Positions 52,999 through 63,253 are shown, numbered from the stretch's first letter. The stretch: 64,000 nt of DNA from Kiritimatiellia bacterium (GCA_028716365.1 JAQUPZ010000003.1:1-64000), one strand, 5' to 3'. A program made the numbers and translations. Notes: a model not told the origin generated them from the letters alone.

Positions 52999-55749
52999 TC
53001 ATTTTATCAATTCGAGTATCAATGTCTCGCGTGCGTTTTCAAGTTCCCGCCAGGATCGAGTATAGTTCTGGATATCCTGTATAGCTGGCCGTGCCAGTTC
53101 GAAGAGCCGTTTATTGGCCTCGGTACGGCTGAGTCCGCGCTTTTCCAGCGCATCGCGTACCATAAACAGAAATTCACAGTCTTCAAGTCCTTCGCGTTCC
53201 GCCTCATATCGCAACGAACTGTTTGCAATGAAACGTTGACCGGGCCAGCAGATATACTGGTCTCCGGGCGATTCGAGACTGGAGAGTGGAATCGACCACC
53301 GGTTCAGAGCCCAGTGCAGGTACCCTGTTGTTCCATAAAGTGCGTTTAACCAGTGCAGAATGCGCGGCTTGATCGCATGACTATCGATCATGCGGTTCGG
53401 GTAAGTTCCCTGTGGTACCCATGCTATGTAGAACCAGAGTTCGTTTCCAGCCGCCTGTGCAGTGTAATACTGGTCCAGCCATTTCTCAAAGTAGTTAAGC
53501 TGGGGAACCCAGATTTCGAGTGAACCCTGAAGGTTCGGTACATGAATGGCATCAATACGTCGCAGTCTTGGTGCTGCCTGTTTAACCCGCGCCGAAAACT
53601 GACGGTAACTATCTACATTTTTGGGAGTCGGCTCATCCGCCACATGGACAGAGAACCGGTTGAGAAGGCCAAGGTCTGCAATATGTTGTTCAAGCATTGG
53701 AAGGATTTCCACGACGTCAACCTGTTCCACTTCGTTTGACTCGATCTTGCGGATTGTATATTTGTGCGGTCCCATGGTTGGGCACTCCCACTCGCCTGTA
53801 GTGCGAGATCCCATATGAGTCAGGCAGAAGAGCTGGTCAACTCCGTGTTTCTGGAAGGTCTGTATGAATCTGTCAAAGTCTGAAAAATCATGTACCAGTT
53901 TTCCATTCGCCATCCGCCATGAATGAACCAGGTCCCATGGCACCACTACACTGTTTTGATGATGAACGCGCATAAGGTCGGCAATACACTCCAGCACCCG
54001 CCAGCCGTCTGACGAGAACTTGCCAACGCCGAAACATTTACACGGGTCATCCCATGAGAACCAATAGACGAACTTCAGCCGTGGTTGTTCGGGCAGTTCA
54101 ACTGGCCATATCCGGATATTGAAATCAAAAGAACATACACCCTCATCGGCTTCGATCCGGCCTTTACCGCGATAGAGTCCCGGTTTTGTTTTCGATGGCG
54201 CGGTCACACGGACGAAGACTGGCTGGGTCCGTCCCGGCGCCAGATCGCGTATGGAATCTGCAGCAAGTTCGTCGGGATACTCTGCCGGGCCTGGCCAGAC
54301 AAGTTCCTTCTTTGGAGTTGCCCTGGAATTCTTCTCGATTTGAACATACTCTACGAAATGCCAGGCAATCCAACGTGCATCGATCTCTGTTTTCCCATCT
54401 TCATGCCGTAACTGTTCAAACCGGGTCCGTACTTTATGTAGACTCTGTTCAGGCCTCAGTACAACCTGGAAACCCTTTGTCTGGTTTTGTAACAGGGATA
54501 GATCGAACACCTGTTGTGCCTCGACCGGCTTCGTTATGGAGTTGGCGATATTTTCTGTAGGTGGTGTCATCCAGAACTGACATGGGAGCATAACTGACGG
54601 GGGTGCCGCCCGGATTTCGGTCCAGGCGATATTACCGACAAGGTCGTCTTCATCTTCTGCCTGTACGCCAACCTTACTGACCTCCGGGGATAATTCAATA
54701 TCCACGTTTATCCAAGGTTCAGTACAGTAAAAGGGGCGATACTGTTGCAGTATCTTTGTCACCTTCACAACACGGATTTCCATGGCTTTACCTGATGTTT
54801 TTTCCGGTATGGAGATGTGGATAGCTTTGATGTTCTTGTTCAGGATATGCGGTGACCATGAAACACGAGTGAGCGACTCGCCGGCCTGACGTTCTGCCTC
54901 AACCCAGCCCGGCCGCGGAGTTTGCCGATGGTATGGTTTTACTTTTACGATCTTACCCGGCGGTGAATTGCGTCCATCGGCATCAACGGCGACCACTGAA
55001 ACATGATACGTCTTGCCATTTGTCAATCCTTCGATCTTGCCCTTGCCGGTTGCGCTGTCTAGCACGGCTCGCGGCGCAGTATTTTCCAGATGCTTTAGCG
55101 ATTTTATATCGCAATGCAGGATCAGTGAGACTGTACCCTCAACAAGTGTCTTCGGATCCCACGAAACTTCCAGAGCGCCGCTGGATCCTTCGGATGTAAC
55201 TACGGTTAATTCTGGCGCAACCGGTGGTGGTGTGTTTGAAGGGATGCGGTTGATCGTGATATCATCGAACCAAACCGTTCCCTCGTTCGGTTCGGTGGTG
55301 ATAAGGTCGAAATGAACCGACCGCGTTCCGGGCGGCGCTGTGACGACCGTTTCAAAACGTTGCCAATCCTTATTGCCTGAGGCTTTGAATGCCCAGTCGC
55401 CGCGCATCCATTTGTTGGTTGTATCCATCCACTCAAGAAGCACGCCTGCGTGCCCGGTATCGAGATTCTGACATTTTATCCAGCCGCTGATTTTGTACTG
55501 GCCAGGGAAAGCCGGTATCAGCTGCATGGCCAGGCCGCGTTTTCCATCACCACTAATTTTCAGCACTTTACCTTCATTGTGACCTTCCTTTTCGACAACC
55601 GAAATTAAACTGAGTCCGGAATCTTTTGGTTTTGCATACCAGTCGTGTTTTATCGACCAGTTGTCCATGCCATTCTCAAAGTTGCCATTCAGAACTGCGG
55701 CAAAAAGACTTGTTTGAATCAATATAAACCAGGCAATCAAACAGCGCAT
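52999..55749 (-). CDS. Secreted GH123-like (DUF4091) glycosidase with CBM and FN3-like domains
   Basis: A 916-residue exported protein. Signal peptide (about 1-17), N-terminal jelly-roll CBM (about 20-170, ending EGTVWFDDITINRI), one or two FN3-like domains (about 180-390), then a beta domain and a barrel: PGLYRGKGRIEAD, LKFVYWFSWDDP, FSVHVADEPTPKN and a DUF4091 C-terminal part (FYIAWVPQGTYPNRMIDSHA, GTTGYLHWALNRW). GH123 enzymes use a neighbouring Asp-Glu pair; here Asp705-Glu706 in VADEPT are the candidates. The known activity is beta-N-acetylgalactosaminidase, but DUF4091 proteins are diverse. GGGAG precedes the ATG. Confidence 0.82.
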   Translation of the reverse strand: MRCLIAWFILIQTSLFAAVLNGNFENGMDNWSIKHDWYAKPKDSGLSLISVVEKEGHNEGKVLKISGDGKRGLAMQLIPAFPGQYKISGWIKCQNLDTGHAGVLLEWMDTTNKWMRGDWAFKASGNKDWQRFETVVTAPPGTRSVHFDLITTEPNEGTVWFDDITINRIPSNTPPPVAPELTVVTSEGSSGALEVSWDPKTLVEGTVSLILHCDIKSLKHLENTAPRAVLDSATGKGKIEGLTNGKTYHVSVVAVDADGRNSPPGKIVKVKPYHRQTPRPGWVEAERQAGESLTRVSWSPHILNKNIKAIHISIPEKTSGKAMEIRVVKVTKILQQYRPFYCTEPWINVDIELSPEVSKVGVQAEDEDDLVGNIAWTEIRAAPPSVMLPCQFWMTPPTENIANSITKPVEAQQVFDLSLLQNQTKGFQVVLRPEQSLHKVRTRFEQLRHEDGKTEIDARWIAWHFVEYVQIEKNSRATPKKELVWPGPAEYPDELAADSIRDLAPGRTQPVFVRVTAPSKTKPGLYRGKGRIEADEGVCSFDFNIRIWPVELPEQPRLKFVYWFSWDDPCKCFGVGKFSSDGWRVLECIADLMRVHHQNSVVVPWDLVHSWRMANGKLVHDFSDFDRFIQTFQKHGVDQLFCLTHMGSRTTGEWECPTMGPHKYTIRKIESNEVEQVDVVEILPMLEQHIADLGLLNRFSVHVADEPTPKNVDSYRQFSARVKQAAPRLRRIDAIHVPNLQGSLEIWVPQLNYFEKWLDQYYTAQAAGNELWFYIAWVPQGTYPNRMIDSHAIKPRILHWLNALYGTTGYLHWALNRWSIPLSSLESPGDQYICWPGQRFIANSSLRYEAEREGLEDCEFLFMVRDALEKRGLSRTEANKRLFELARPAIQDIQNYTRSWRELENARETLILELIK

Positions 55750-55816
55750 AATATTATTCTCCCTGTATTTTTAAAAAAACATTCCTGTCGGAAACAGGAA
55801 ATGGATGTGAGGTATC

Positions 55817-55850
55817 GTGACCGATTTTGCAAATTCTTCAAGAAGCAAAA
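55817..55850 (-). promoter_or_regulatory. Shared 34-bp upstream element, copy 2
   Basis: GTGAC, nine bases, then AAATTCTTCAAGAA, G, CAAAA on the plus strand; same layout as 31505-31538. It lies about 70-100 bp upstream of the GH123-like gene. Confidence 0.5.
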
Positions 55851-55942
55851 TTTAATTTTTGTACATTTAACGATATATTTTTTTCTCGCTTTACAGTTGG
55901 GGGCAGGAATATATTCCCATTAGACAAACGACGAATCAAACA

Positions 55943-56431
55943 ATGAAAACGATTCCACCACTAGGGTTAATATTGGGCGTTCTTGCCTTTGTTTCCGGTA
56001 TAAGCGTATATCTTCTGACTATCATGTCTTGGAATACATACTCAAAGAACTGGATATGTGTGCCGGCCAGCATCCAATCGGTCAACCTGGTGAAACAGGA
56101 CGGATCGGTTTGTCGTATCGAGTGCGAATATTCCTATCAATTTGCAGATTCCATTTATCAGGCAAACCGCACTGATTCATCCTCGCATTCGAAGGATGTT
56201 GAGTCGCAGAAAGCCCGCTACGATATTCTCAAAAACCATCTGGATTCTTCAAAATCTTTCTTCATTTATGTCAATCGCATGAATCCCGGAGAAACTATTC
56301 TCTTCCGCGAACCCTCTTTTAAAATGTATTGGTTTTTGGCCGTCGGACTGGCATGTGTGGTTTTTGGTCTCGTGATGTGTTGTAATACTCTCCTGAAGTT
56401 GCGACGGATTGAACCAGTGATTGAGGAATAA
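55943..56431 (+). CDS. DUF3592 membrane protein
   Basis: A 162-residue inner-membrane protein: one helix at about 8-28, an extracytoplasmic domain with CRIECEYSYQFADSIYQ and FFIYVNRMNPGETILF (family motif VYVNPxNPxxAVL), and a second helix at about 130-150. Function unknown. It starts a plus-strand group that includes two glycosidase-like genes; 40 bp separate it from the next. Confidence 0.83.
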   Translation: MKTIPPLGLILGVLAFVSGISVYLLTIMSWNTYSKNWICVPASIQSVNLVKQDGSVCRIECEYSYQFADSIYQANRTDSSSHSKDVESQKARYDILKNHLDSSKSFFIYVNRMNPGETILFREPSFKMYWFLAVGLACVVFGLVMCCNTLLKLRRIEPVIEE

Positions 56432-56470
56432 ATTCTTTTCGAACCCTTTTTTTGATTTTGTGATCTTGAT

Positions 56471-59134
56471 ATGAATATTCCGCAAATTACTTCCCGTGTT
56501 GTAGTTGTGTTTTTTAAAAGCGCAAAAAGTTTGAAATCATGGTTTCTATACGGCGTGGTTCTTCTGGTCAGTTTTGCCGCGGTTGCGCCAGGGGAGACTG
56601 ATACGACGGCGCCTATTTTATTGCATAACAAACGGTTGACATTGATTCTTGGCAGAGCCGATAAAGGCGCGATCGTATCACTGGTGGATAATGCAAATAA
56701 TGCGAATTTTGTCGCACCACAGGTGGCATCACGTCTGTTTAACCTCGCATTCTCGAAAAAGGCTGAAATTGGCGGTGAACGATTCTATCTATCCAGTCGC
56801 GATGCAAAGAGTTTTTCCGCTGATGTAAAACATGGTGTAGCAACACTCGAGTACAATGGGTTGGGAGAGTGGCCTGTTCATGTAACGTGTATGGTGATAG
56901 TAAAGTCGGACGATCCGCTCGTACACTGGCGGCTTTCTATTAAAATTCCCGACACGCTGATACTTGAGGAAATTCAGTTTCCCTTCGTTGTACTGTGTGC
57001 GCCCCTTGGTAAAAACATGGATGACGATGTGGCGGTTTTTGGTCACACGAAAGGTGGCGTCATCCGTAAACCTGCTGCGATGAAGACCGGCTCACGGGTT
57101 TATGGCCGTCAGCCCGGCAGTCTCGCGGCGCAGTTTGCCTGCTATTACGATGACCATGGCGGGTTTTACACAGCGGCATATGACTGTAAAGGATATCCTA
57201 AAGATTTTGAAATGCGGCGTACGGCTGAGGGTGTTGAGATGGACTGGAACCCTCATTGTTTTACAGGGAAATCCTGCGAAATGGATTTTGACGTGGTGAT
57301 GACAACCTTTGCAAGCGCCGACAAAGAAACTCCGGCAGATTGGCGCGATGCGGCAGATATTTACAAGGAGTGGGCTCTTCAACAACCGTGGTGTGCGATA
57401 CCCTACGCAGAGCGCAAGGACATTCCGTCATGGATGAAAGACGGACCGGCGATGGTGAGATTCGGGCGTGAATGGTTGGCCGAGCCGGCGCGTATCGAGA
57501 AATGGTTGACGGAATATTGGAAGAAAAACTTTCCTGTTGCCCCGTTGATCACGGCCTACTGGGGTTGGGAGAAAGTCTGGAGTTGGGTGACACCGGATTA
57601 TTTTCCGGTATTTCCGTCGGATGAGCAGTTTACCAACCTCGTGTCGCGGTCGCGTACGCTCGGATGTCACGCGTTCCCCTGGCCATCAGGTTATCACTGG
57701 ACATTGATGTATCGTAAACAAGGTGATGGGAGTTTCTTCTGGGATGACCGCAAGCGTTTCGATGAGGTAGCCCGTCCGCATGCTGTACATCAGCGCGATG
57801 GAAAACTTTATGTCCGCATGCCGAGCTGGCTGGCGGGCGGTGATACAGCCACCATGTGTCCGGGTGACCCATGGACAATCGATTGGTGGAACAATGACAT
57901 TTGTGTCCCGCTGGTCCGGCGTGGTTGCGAGATGATCCAGGTGGATCAAGTCGTCGGAGGTGGATTTCCTTTCTGCTATAAAAATGAACATGCACATCTG
58001 CCGGGGCCGGGGTTATGGATGACTGAAGTTTTTACGAAGCAAATGAGCACGATGTTTAAGGCATGCCGGAAGATAGAACACGATATGGTCGTGTGTGTTG
58101 AGGAACCGAATGAACGGTTCAACCATCTTGTTGGTATCCAGGATTATCGTGACTGCGAAGCCCAGCGTGAATGGGCGTCGGTTTTTAACTATCTTTATCA
58201 TGAATTTCTTCCGACGTTTCAGAGTAATCCTCACGGGGAAGATACAGTGATGATGGCGTATTGTCTGGCAAACGGCCAGATCCCGCACATGGTTCCCTTG
58301 ATGCGTGCCGGTGGACCGGCGCTTGCCAACGGTGGTTTTGAGGAGACTGCGTGGCAGCGTGAAGGCTTCAAAGGCTGGGAACATCTGCACGGTTATCAAG
58401 GGCAGGTGTGGAACGGTAAAGCATATCGTGAAGAAAAGGAAGTTCATGGTGGCGACGCAAGTTTGCGTGTGGAAAACATGTCGGATCCTGATATTGTTCA
58501 GGTATCACAGAATGTAACGGTGTCAGAGAAAGGTTTTAGCGTTGGTAAAAAATATCGCCTCAGCATGTGGATTAAAACCGGCTATATGGCGAAACCAAAC
58601 GCGATTAGGTTTGGTGTTTTCGCTCCTGGAACGAAATCCATGAATGTCAGTGGGGGAATTAAAATACCTGCAGCGGGTATGGGATGGACGCGTGGTTCGG
58701 AGGACTTTATATTGCCAGCCGGTGCAGCGTTTCTAAGGATTATGATACATGTTGCCGGCAAGGCTACGGTCTGGGTGGATGATGTGGTGCTGGAGGAGAT
58801 TAATACTGATGGTACATGCTTGCCGGTAATGATGTCACCGTTGCCGCCAAACCACGAATTGATGCAGCGCTGGGTGGATCTCTACCATGGAGAAGGCAGA
58901 CCATGGTTGCAGTTTGGACGGATGTTGCATCTGCCGCCGCTAAATTGTTCGACGATTACGTATCGCGATCGCAAGATGCCGGTAATACTGCACAATGCCT
59001 TTCGATCTCCGGACGGGCAGGATGCGGTTGTGCTGGCCAATGCCACACATGAGCCACAACATGCGATTTTGTCCTGGAAGAATAGGAAGTTGAATCTCGA
59101 TCTCAAACCAAACGACGCCATGCTGGTGAAATGA
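56471..59134 (+). CDS. Secreted glycosidase-like protein (DUF6259-like) with inserted CBM
   Basis: An 887-residue exported protein; the signal peptide is preceded by a long, basic n-region (hydrophobic core about 27-38). An N-terminal beta-sandwich (about 45-300) leads to a barrel-like part with APLITAYWGWEKVWSW, GCHAFPWPSGYHW, CEMIQVDQVVGGG and MVVCVEEPNERF, the last two holding likely catalytic acids. A CBM-like jelly-roll is inserted at about 620-770 (SLRVENMSD, KATVWVDDVVLEE), then a short beta domain closes. This matches my recollection of DUF6259, a glycosyl-hydrolase-like family; substrate unknown. The GH2 gene follows on the same strand. Confidence 0.75.
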   Translation: MNIPQITSRVVVVFFKSAKSLKSWFLYGVVLLVSFAAVAPGETDTTAPILLHNKRLTLILGRADKGAIVSLVDNANNANFVAPQVASRLFNLAFSKKAEIGGERFYLSSRDAKSFSADVKHGVATLEYNGLGEWPVHVTCMVIVKSDDPLVHWRLSIKIPDTLILEEIQFPFVVLCAPLGKNMDDDVAVFGHTKGGVIRKPAAMKTGSRVYGRQPGSLAAQFACYYDDHGGFYTAAYDCKGYPKDFEMRRTAEGVEMDWNPHCFTGKSCEMDFDVVMTTFASADKETPADWRDAADIYKEWALQQPWCAIPYAERKDIPSWMKDGPAMVRFGREWLAEPARIEKWLTEYWKKNFPVAPLITAYWGWEKVWSWVTPDYFPVFPSDEQFTNLVSRSRTLGCHAFPWPSGYHWTLMYRKQGDGSFFWDDRKRFDEVARPHAVHQRDGKLYVRMPSWLAGGDTATMCPGDPWTIDWWNNDICVPLVRRGCEMIQVDQVVGGGFPFCYKNEHAHLPGPGLWMTEVFTKQMSTMFKACRKIEHDMVVCVEEPNERFNHLVGIQDYRDCEAQREWASVFNYLYHEFLPTFQSNPHGEDTVMMAYCLANGQIPHMVPLMRAGGPALANGGFEETAWQREGFKGWEHLHGYQGQVWNGKAYREEKEVHGGDASLRVENMSDPDIVQVSQNVTVSEKGFSVGKKYRLSMWIKTGYMAKPNAIRFGVFAPGTKSMNVSGGIKIPAAGMGWTRGSEDFILPAGAAFLRIMIHVAGKATVWVDDVVLEEINTDGTCLPVMMSPLPPNHELMQRWVDLYHGEGRPWLQFGRMLHLPPLNCSTITYRDRKMPVILHNAFRSPDGQDAVVLANATHEPQHAILSWKNRKLNLDLKPNDAMLVK

Positions 59135-59236
59135 ATGCCCCGGGTATTCTTTATTTGTGAAAAGTAAAGATACACCCCTTCGGAATCCTGAAAAGTCAAA
59201 TTTAATGTTGACTCCTGAATATATAATCAGGATACT

Positions 59237-59248
59237 GAACACATGTTC
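59237..59248. promoter_or_regulatory. GAAC-N4-GTTC inverted repeat upstream of the GH2 gene
   Basis: GAAC ACAT GTTC, 37 bp before the GH2 ATG. A possible weak promoter TTGACT-N17-GATACT (about 59209-59236) lies immediately upstream, itself containing CCTGA/TCAGG. The placement is operator-like. Confidence 0.35.
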
Positions 59249-59285
59249 AATGCTAAATCCTTGGAAATAATATGTGGGGGCTGAT

Positions 59286-62200
59286 ATGAAATACAGAGCT
59301 GACAAAACTGCGTATCTATTGGTTTGTTCGGTGATTTTATCCTGGTCGCTGGTTCAAGTAGAGCGAGCACAGGGACGCGAGACATTGAGTCTCGATGGAA
59401 CGTGGAATTTTGCCACAGACCCAAATGATCGTGGTGAAAATGAAAAATGGTATTCACCGTCTGTAAAATTGCCGGCTATGCCGTTACCGGGTTATGCACC
59501 AACAGCCAAAGGCAGGATCCGTGTACCCGGCATCTGGGATAACCAGGGCTATGGTGTTGAAACCGCAAAAGTACATCACAATTTCGTAGGCAAAGGCTGG
59601 TACCGCCGCGAGGTGAAGATCCCAAAGGCATGGAAAGGGAAGAAAATATTTCTGGCAATCACGGGTGTCAATCGCTACGCGAAAGCCTGGATCAATGAGA
59701 ATTACCTGGGTGAACACATCGGCTGTGTCTCAGCTTTTGAGTGGGACATTACACAATACGCAGCTTTCGGCGGGAGTGTAACCGTTACCATCCAGGTTGA
59801 TTCCAAACAGCGCTGGGAAATCGATTGTCTGTTTGGCGCTTTTTCGCTGGCTGATTACATGGATGTGGCCTGGGGCGGAATCTGGGGACATGTATTTCTT
59901 GAGACCAGGACCGATTGCTGGCTGAGTGATTTGTTCGTTCAGCCCGATGTGTCCAATTCCAGTTGTTCGGTCAGCGCCACACTGAATGGTAAGACCGGCC
60001 TGCATGACGAGGTAAAACTGGAAATTTTCGACAAGAAAGATCATTGCGTGGCAATGGAAGTTATGAAACCGGATACCAGCGTTGTGACAGGAAAAGCGAT
60101 CAATATGAAAGCCAAGATGCCTGGAGTAAAACTGTGGACGCCCGATACCCCAGTGCTGTATCAGGCGCGGTTGAGCCTGTTAAAAAACGGCAAAAATCTC
60201 GACGAAGTGGATACTCGTTTTGGTATGAGACAGTTCTCCAGTAAAGGGCCGTATTTGTTTCTGAACGGTAAACGGCTCATGCTTTGTGGCTACGGTGATG
60301 ACCACATTTATACCGAGCAGATGGCGATGCCGTCGGACAAGAACCTGCATCTTTCGCGATTACGTGTAATCAAGTCCTATGGATTCAACCATGTGCGGCA
60401 TCACAGCACCATGCTGCCTCCGGAATATTATGAAGCGTGCGATGAGATCGGCATCATCACAACGGCAGAGTTTCCGATTGTCTACAGACCGTTTATGCCA
60501 GGATATGAAACTTGGAAGCGCCACGTGAAGCCCGATACAGATCCCGGTCCGGCGATGGAGACATACAGACGAGAGTGGGAGGCCGCTATAAAACGGCATA
60601 GGAACCATCCTTCGATCCTCTGTTGGGTACGCGGTAATGAACTTTATAGTGAACCGCTGATGCGAGACGATTTTTACCATATCGCCAAACAGTTTGATCC
60701 AGGGCGATGGTATGTTGATACCGATGGAATTAAAATTTTACCTCAAACTGCAGAGCGTGAAACAGCGCCATTGTACTTTGTTCAATTCAGCGAGTGGGCT
60801 GATCCAGTGGATAACGCGGCTAAATACGAAACGTCCTCGCCAGGTAGACCGGTCATTTCGCACGAGACAGCTAACTATGTAACGTTTTCCCGTTCTGATC
60901 TGGTTGATCAATTCAAGCACAACTTCAAACCTTTCTGGCTCACCGCTGGTAAGGAGAAACTTCAAAAACTCGGGTTGTACAGGGAAGCCGATCAATGGGC
61001 CGACAAATCAGAACGGCTTTACGCACTACTGCACAAGTGTAATTTGGAATTACTGCGCAAAAATCCATTAATATCAGGCTATCATTGGTGGCTGTTTCAG
61101 GACTATTGGACCAGTTCTAACGGTTTGGTAGATCACTACTTCCGTCCAAAAACAATAACCAGGGAAGAGGTCCGGACGTTCAATAACGATGTTGTTTTGC
61201 TGCAGGATGGCCTTGGAAGGACTTACCGGGGCGGGAACCAGATGCAGGTGAAAGTCCTTGTGTCTAATTTTTCGATGAGGCCGCTTCATGGTGAAATGGT
61301 TTGGGAAGTGGTGGTTGGTGGTCGTTCGTTTGCTCATAAGAAATTGCCATTACAGAATGTACCGCAGGGCGAATTGGTTGACGCAGCTGAAATCAATCTG
61401 GAATTGCCGGAGACAAAGTCACCCGCCCAATTGAAGATCATGGTTAAGCTGGTTACCGACTCAAAGCGTTTCAGCAACAGCTGGTCGTCCTGGCTTTATC
61501 CTGCAGTGATTCGCCCAAGAGCGTTTCCTATTCCTGTTTTTGCAGAGTCGAAGATAAAGGAATTTGGCGACTGGAACATTAGTCCGATTCCAACTAATGG
61601 TGTTCTAAGTGACCATGCGGTGTATTTAACCGATAGTCTATTCGACAGTCGCGTGGTAAACGCTGTTGATCGCGGAGCCTGCGGCGTTGTGTTTCTTGGT
61701 AAGGAGGAGGGTATCCTGATGTCTCTCCCTGTAACGTTCAAGACCACCTGGTGGAAGGCTGGAGATGTCCCGGATAAGAATCACTGCGGCACTTATGTTT
61801 ATGACCATCCGCTGACGCGTGCCATGGCACCGGATGGCTGGTGTGACGCTGGCTGGTTCGATTTGCTTGAGGGCAGCTGCAAGTATGTTCTCGAACGGAT
61901 ACCGGCTCGTCCCAATGTAATTATTCGCGCAGTACCGAGTATGGCGCTGATTGAAGACGACGCTCTATTGTTTGAAGTGGGTGTTGGGAAAGGAAGTCTC
62001 ATTGTCAGTGGCCTTAATCACCAGCGTGCTGGAGGAAGACCGGAAAATCAGTGGTTGTTGGCTCGACTGCTCGAACATGCAACTGCACTGCCGCATCCCG
62101 GAACAAGCTGGCCGGCGTCGTTTCTCACGTTTAAGCAAACGGCTCCAGACGGCTGCCTTCCCGGGTATCGTCGGCTGGTTGTAAATGAGGGGGAGTATGG

Positions 62201-62630
62201 TACATGGCATTCCTATCGTGAAGACCAAGCCCGAATATATATTTGCCGGCAGACCAAGCCAGGTAACAGGGTTACATGGGAAACCGTTCCTCTTCCAAAG
62301 GAATCAGGGAGCAATCGAGTTGTCTATGCATTTGCAGGCGGACTTGGCTTTATTTCTGAACCTAAGACCGAAGGATTTGTTCTGGAAATCAACGGCAAAG
62401 AGACCCTTCGTTTTGACCTGCCCGAACCCAGAACATGGGAGAGCGCGGACAAGCGTGTAAGTCTGCGGTTTGAACCGCGCCGTTCCGGTGCCGATCACCT
62501 GGGCTTGTTTTATGTAACGATCCCGCGTGATATGCTCAAGTCAGGCGAGTCGTGCCAGTTAAGCGTGCGTTCAATTGGTAAAGGCAGTAGGCGATGGTTT
62601 GGACTAAATCCGTATATCAGCGTGAGATAG
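59286..62630 (+). CDS. Secreted glycoside hydrolase family 2 enzyme
   Basis: A 1114-residue exported GH2 protein. The sugar-binding domain (SLDGTWNFATDP, GWYRREVKIP, WINENYLGEHIG), immunoglobulin-like domain and barrel follow in order. The acid/base Glu is in WVRGNELYSE (about Glu451) and the likely nucleophile in VISHETANY (about Glu527). GH2 covers beta-galactosidase, beta-glucuronidase, beta-mannosidase and others. A large C-terminal extension of over 450 residues includes a trimerisation-like region (GKGSLIVSGLNHQ). The ATG at 59286 with GGGGG upstream is preferred over the GTG at 59274. Confidence 0.88.
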   Translation: MKYRADKTAYLLVCSVILSWSLVQVERAQGRETLSLDGTWNFATDPNDRGENEKWYSPSVKLPAMPLPGYAPTAKGRIRVPGIWDNQGYGVETAKVHHNFVGKGWYRREVKIPKAWKGKKIFLAITGVNRYAKAWINENYLGEHIGCVSAFEWDITQYAAFGGSVTVTIQVDSKQRWEIDCLFGAFSLADYMDVAWGGIWGHVFLETRTDCWLSDLFVQPDVSNSSCSVSATLNGKTGLHDEVKLEIFDKKDHCVAMEVMKPDTSVVTGKAINMKAKMPGVKLWTPDTPVLYQARLSLLKNGKNLDEVDTRFGMRQFSSKGPYLFLNGKRLMLCGYGDDHIYTEQMAMPSDKNLHLSRLRVIKSYGFNHVRHHSTMLPPEYYEACDEIGIITTAEFPIVYRPFMPGYETWKRHVKPDTDPGPAMETYRREWEAAIKRHRNHPSILCWVRGNELYSEPLMRDDFYHIAKQFDPGRWYVDTDGIKILPQTAERETAPLYFVQFSEWADPVDNAAKYETSSPGRPVISHETANYVTFSRSDLVDQFKHNFKPFWLTAGKEKLQKLGLYREADQWADKSERLYALLHKCNLELLRKNPLISGYHWWLFQDYWTSSNGLVDHYFRPKTITREEVRTFNNDVVLLQDGLGRTYRGGNQMQVKVLVSNFSMRPLHGEMVWEVVVGGRSFAHKKLPLQNVPQGELVDAAEINLELPETKSPAQLKIMVKLVTDSKRFSNSWSSWLYPAVIRPRAFPIPVFAESKIKEFGDWNISPIPTNGVLSDHAVYLTDSLFDSRVVNAVDRGACGVVFLGKEEGILMSLPVTFKTTWWKAGDVPDKNHCGTYVYDHPLTRAMAPDGWCDAGWFDLLEGSCKYVLERIPARPNVIIRAVPSMALIEDDALLFEVGVGKGSLIVSGLNHQRAGGRPENQWLLARLLEHATALPHPGTSWPASFLTFKQTAPDGCLPGYRRLVVNEGEYGTWHSYREDQARIYICRQTKPGNRVTWETVPLPKESGSNRVVYAFAGGLGFISEPKTEGFVLEINGKETLRFDLPEPRTWESADKRVSLRFEPRRSGADHLGLFYVTIPRDMLKSGESCQLSVRSIGKGSRRWFGLNPYISVR

Positions 62631-62656
62631 TCTAGTGTCAGGAAAGGTAATGGAAA

Positions 62657-63253
62657 ATGCCGACAGAAAATGAATGCAAGAATATAGGGTCACCCTTGAA
62701 AACTTCAGAAAGCAATGTCGGTGGCCGCATTCAGATACTGCGTAAACGCTATGGCCTGTCTATCCGTGACCTTGCAAAACGGGCCGATGTTTCACCGGCC
62801 ATGATTTCGTACGTTGAAAGGGGAGTGAACTCGCTCAGTCTTGTTACCCTGCAGAAGGTACTGGCAGCACTGGGAACCAGTATTGCAGATTTCTTTTCCG
62901 ATAAGAAATCAGATGTTGAAGGTCCAGTGTTTGTACGTGAACAGATGCGGGTAATAAGTGATGCCGAACGTACCTATACCATCCTGTTTGACCGGCGAAA
63001 GGACGTGCAATTGGAAATGTTTGATGAACACTTCCGGCCCTCAAAAAAGAAACCAAAATATGAGATGCTCAGCTGCGATATTGCCGGCTACGTGCTTTCC
63101 GGCAGCCTGGTACTGGATGTGAAGGGGAAGAAAGAGCGTACGTTGCGGACGGGCGACGCTTTTTATGTGGCCAAAGGAACAGTACATCGCGGTTATACTG
63201 TTGGGGGGGATGAGGCGCGTTTAATTACAGCCTATTACCCTGCGTCATATTGA
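62657..63253 (+). CDS. XRE-family regulator with C-terminal cupin domain
   Basis: A 198-residue regulator: HTH_3 domain (about 22-80; LSIRDLAKRADVSPAMISYVERG) and a C-terminal cupin (about 125-195; VLSGSLVLDVKGKKE, LRTGDAFYVAKGTVHRGY). Such proteins sense small metabolites through the cupin and repress nearby genes. It sits between two GH2 genes on the same strand, so it probably controls this cluster. AGGAAAGG is upstream of the ATG. Confidence 0.9.
   Translation: MPTENECKNIGSPLKTSESNVGGRIQILRKRYGLSIRDLAKRADVSPAMISYVERGVNSLSLVTLQKVLAALGTSIADFFSDKKSDVEGPVFVREQMRVISDAERTYTILFDRRKDVQLEMFDEHFRPSKKKPKYEMLSCDIAGYVLSGSLVLDVKGKKERTLRTGDAFYVAKGTVHRGYTVGGDEARLITAYYPASY

Noticed and set aside
59237-59248. 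SOS (LexA) box
   Set aside because: Core matches but the downstream gene is a glycosidase and no lexA or SOS gene is nearby; kept only as a generic inverted repeat.
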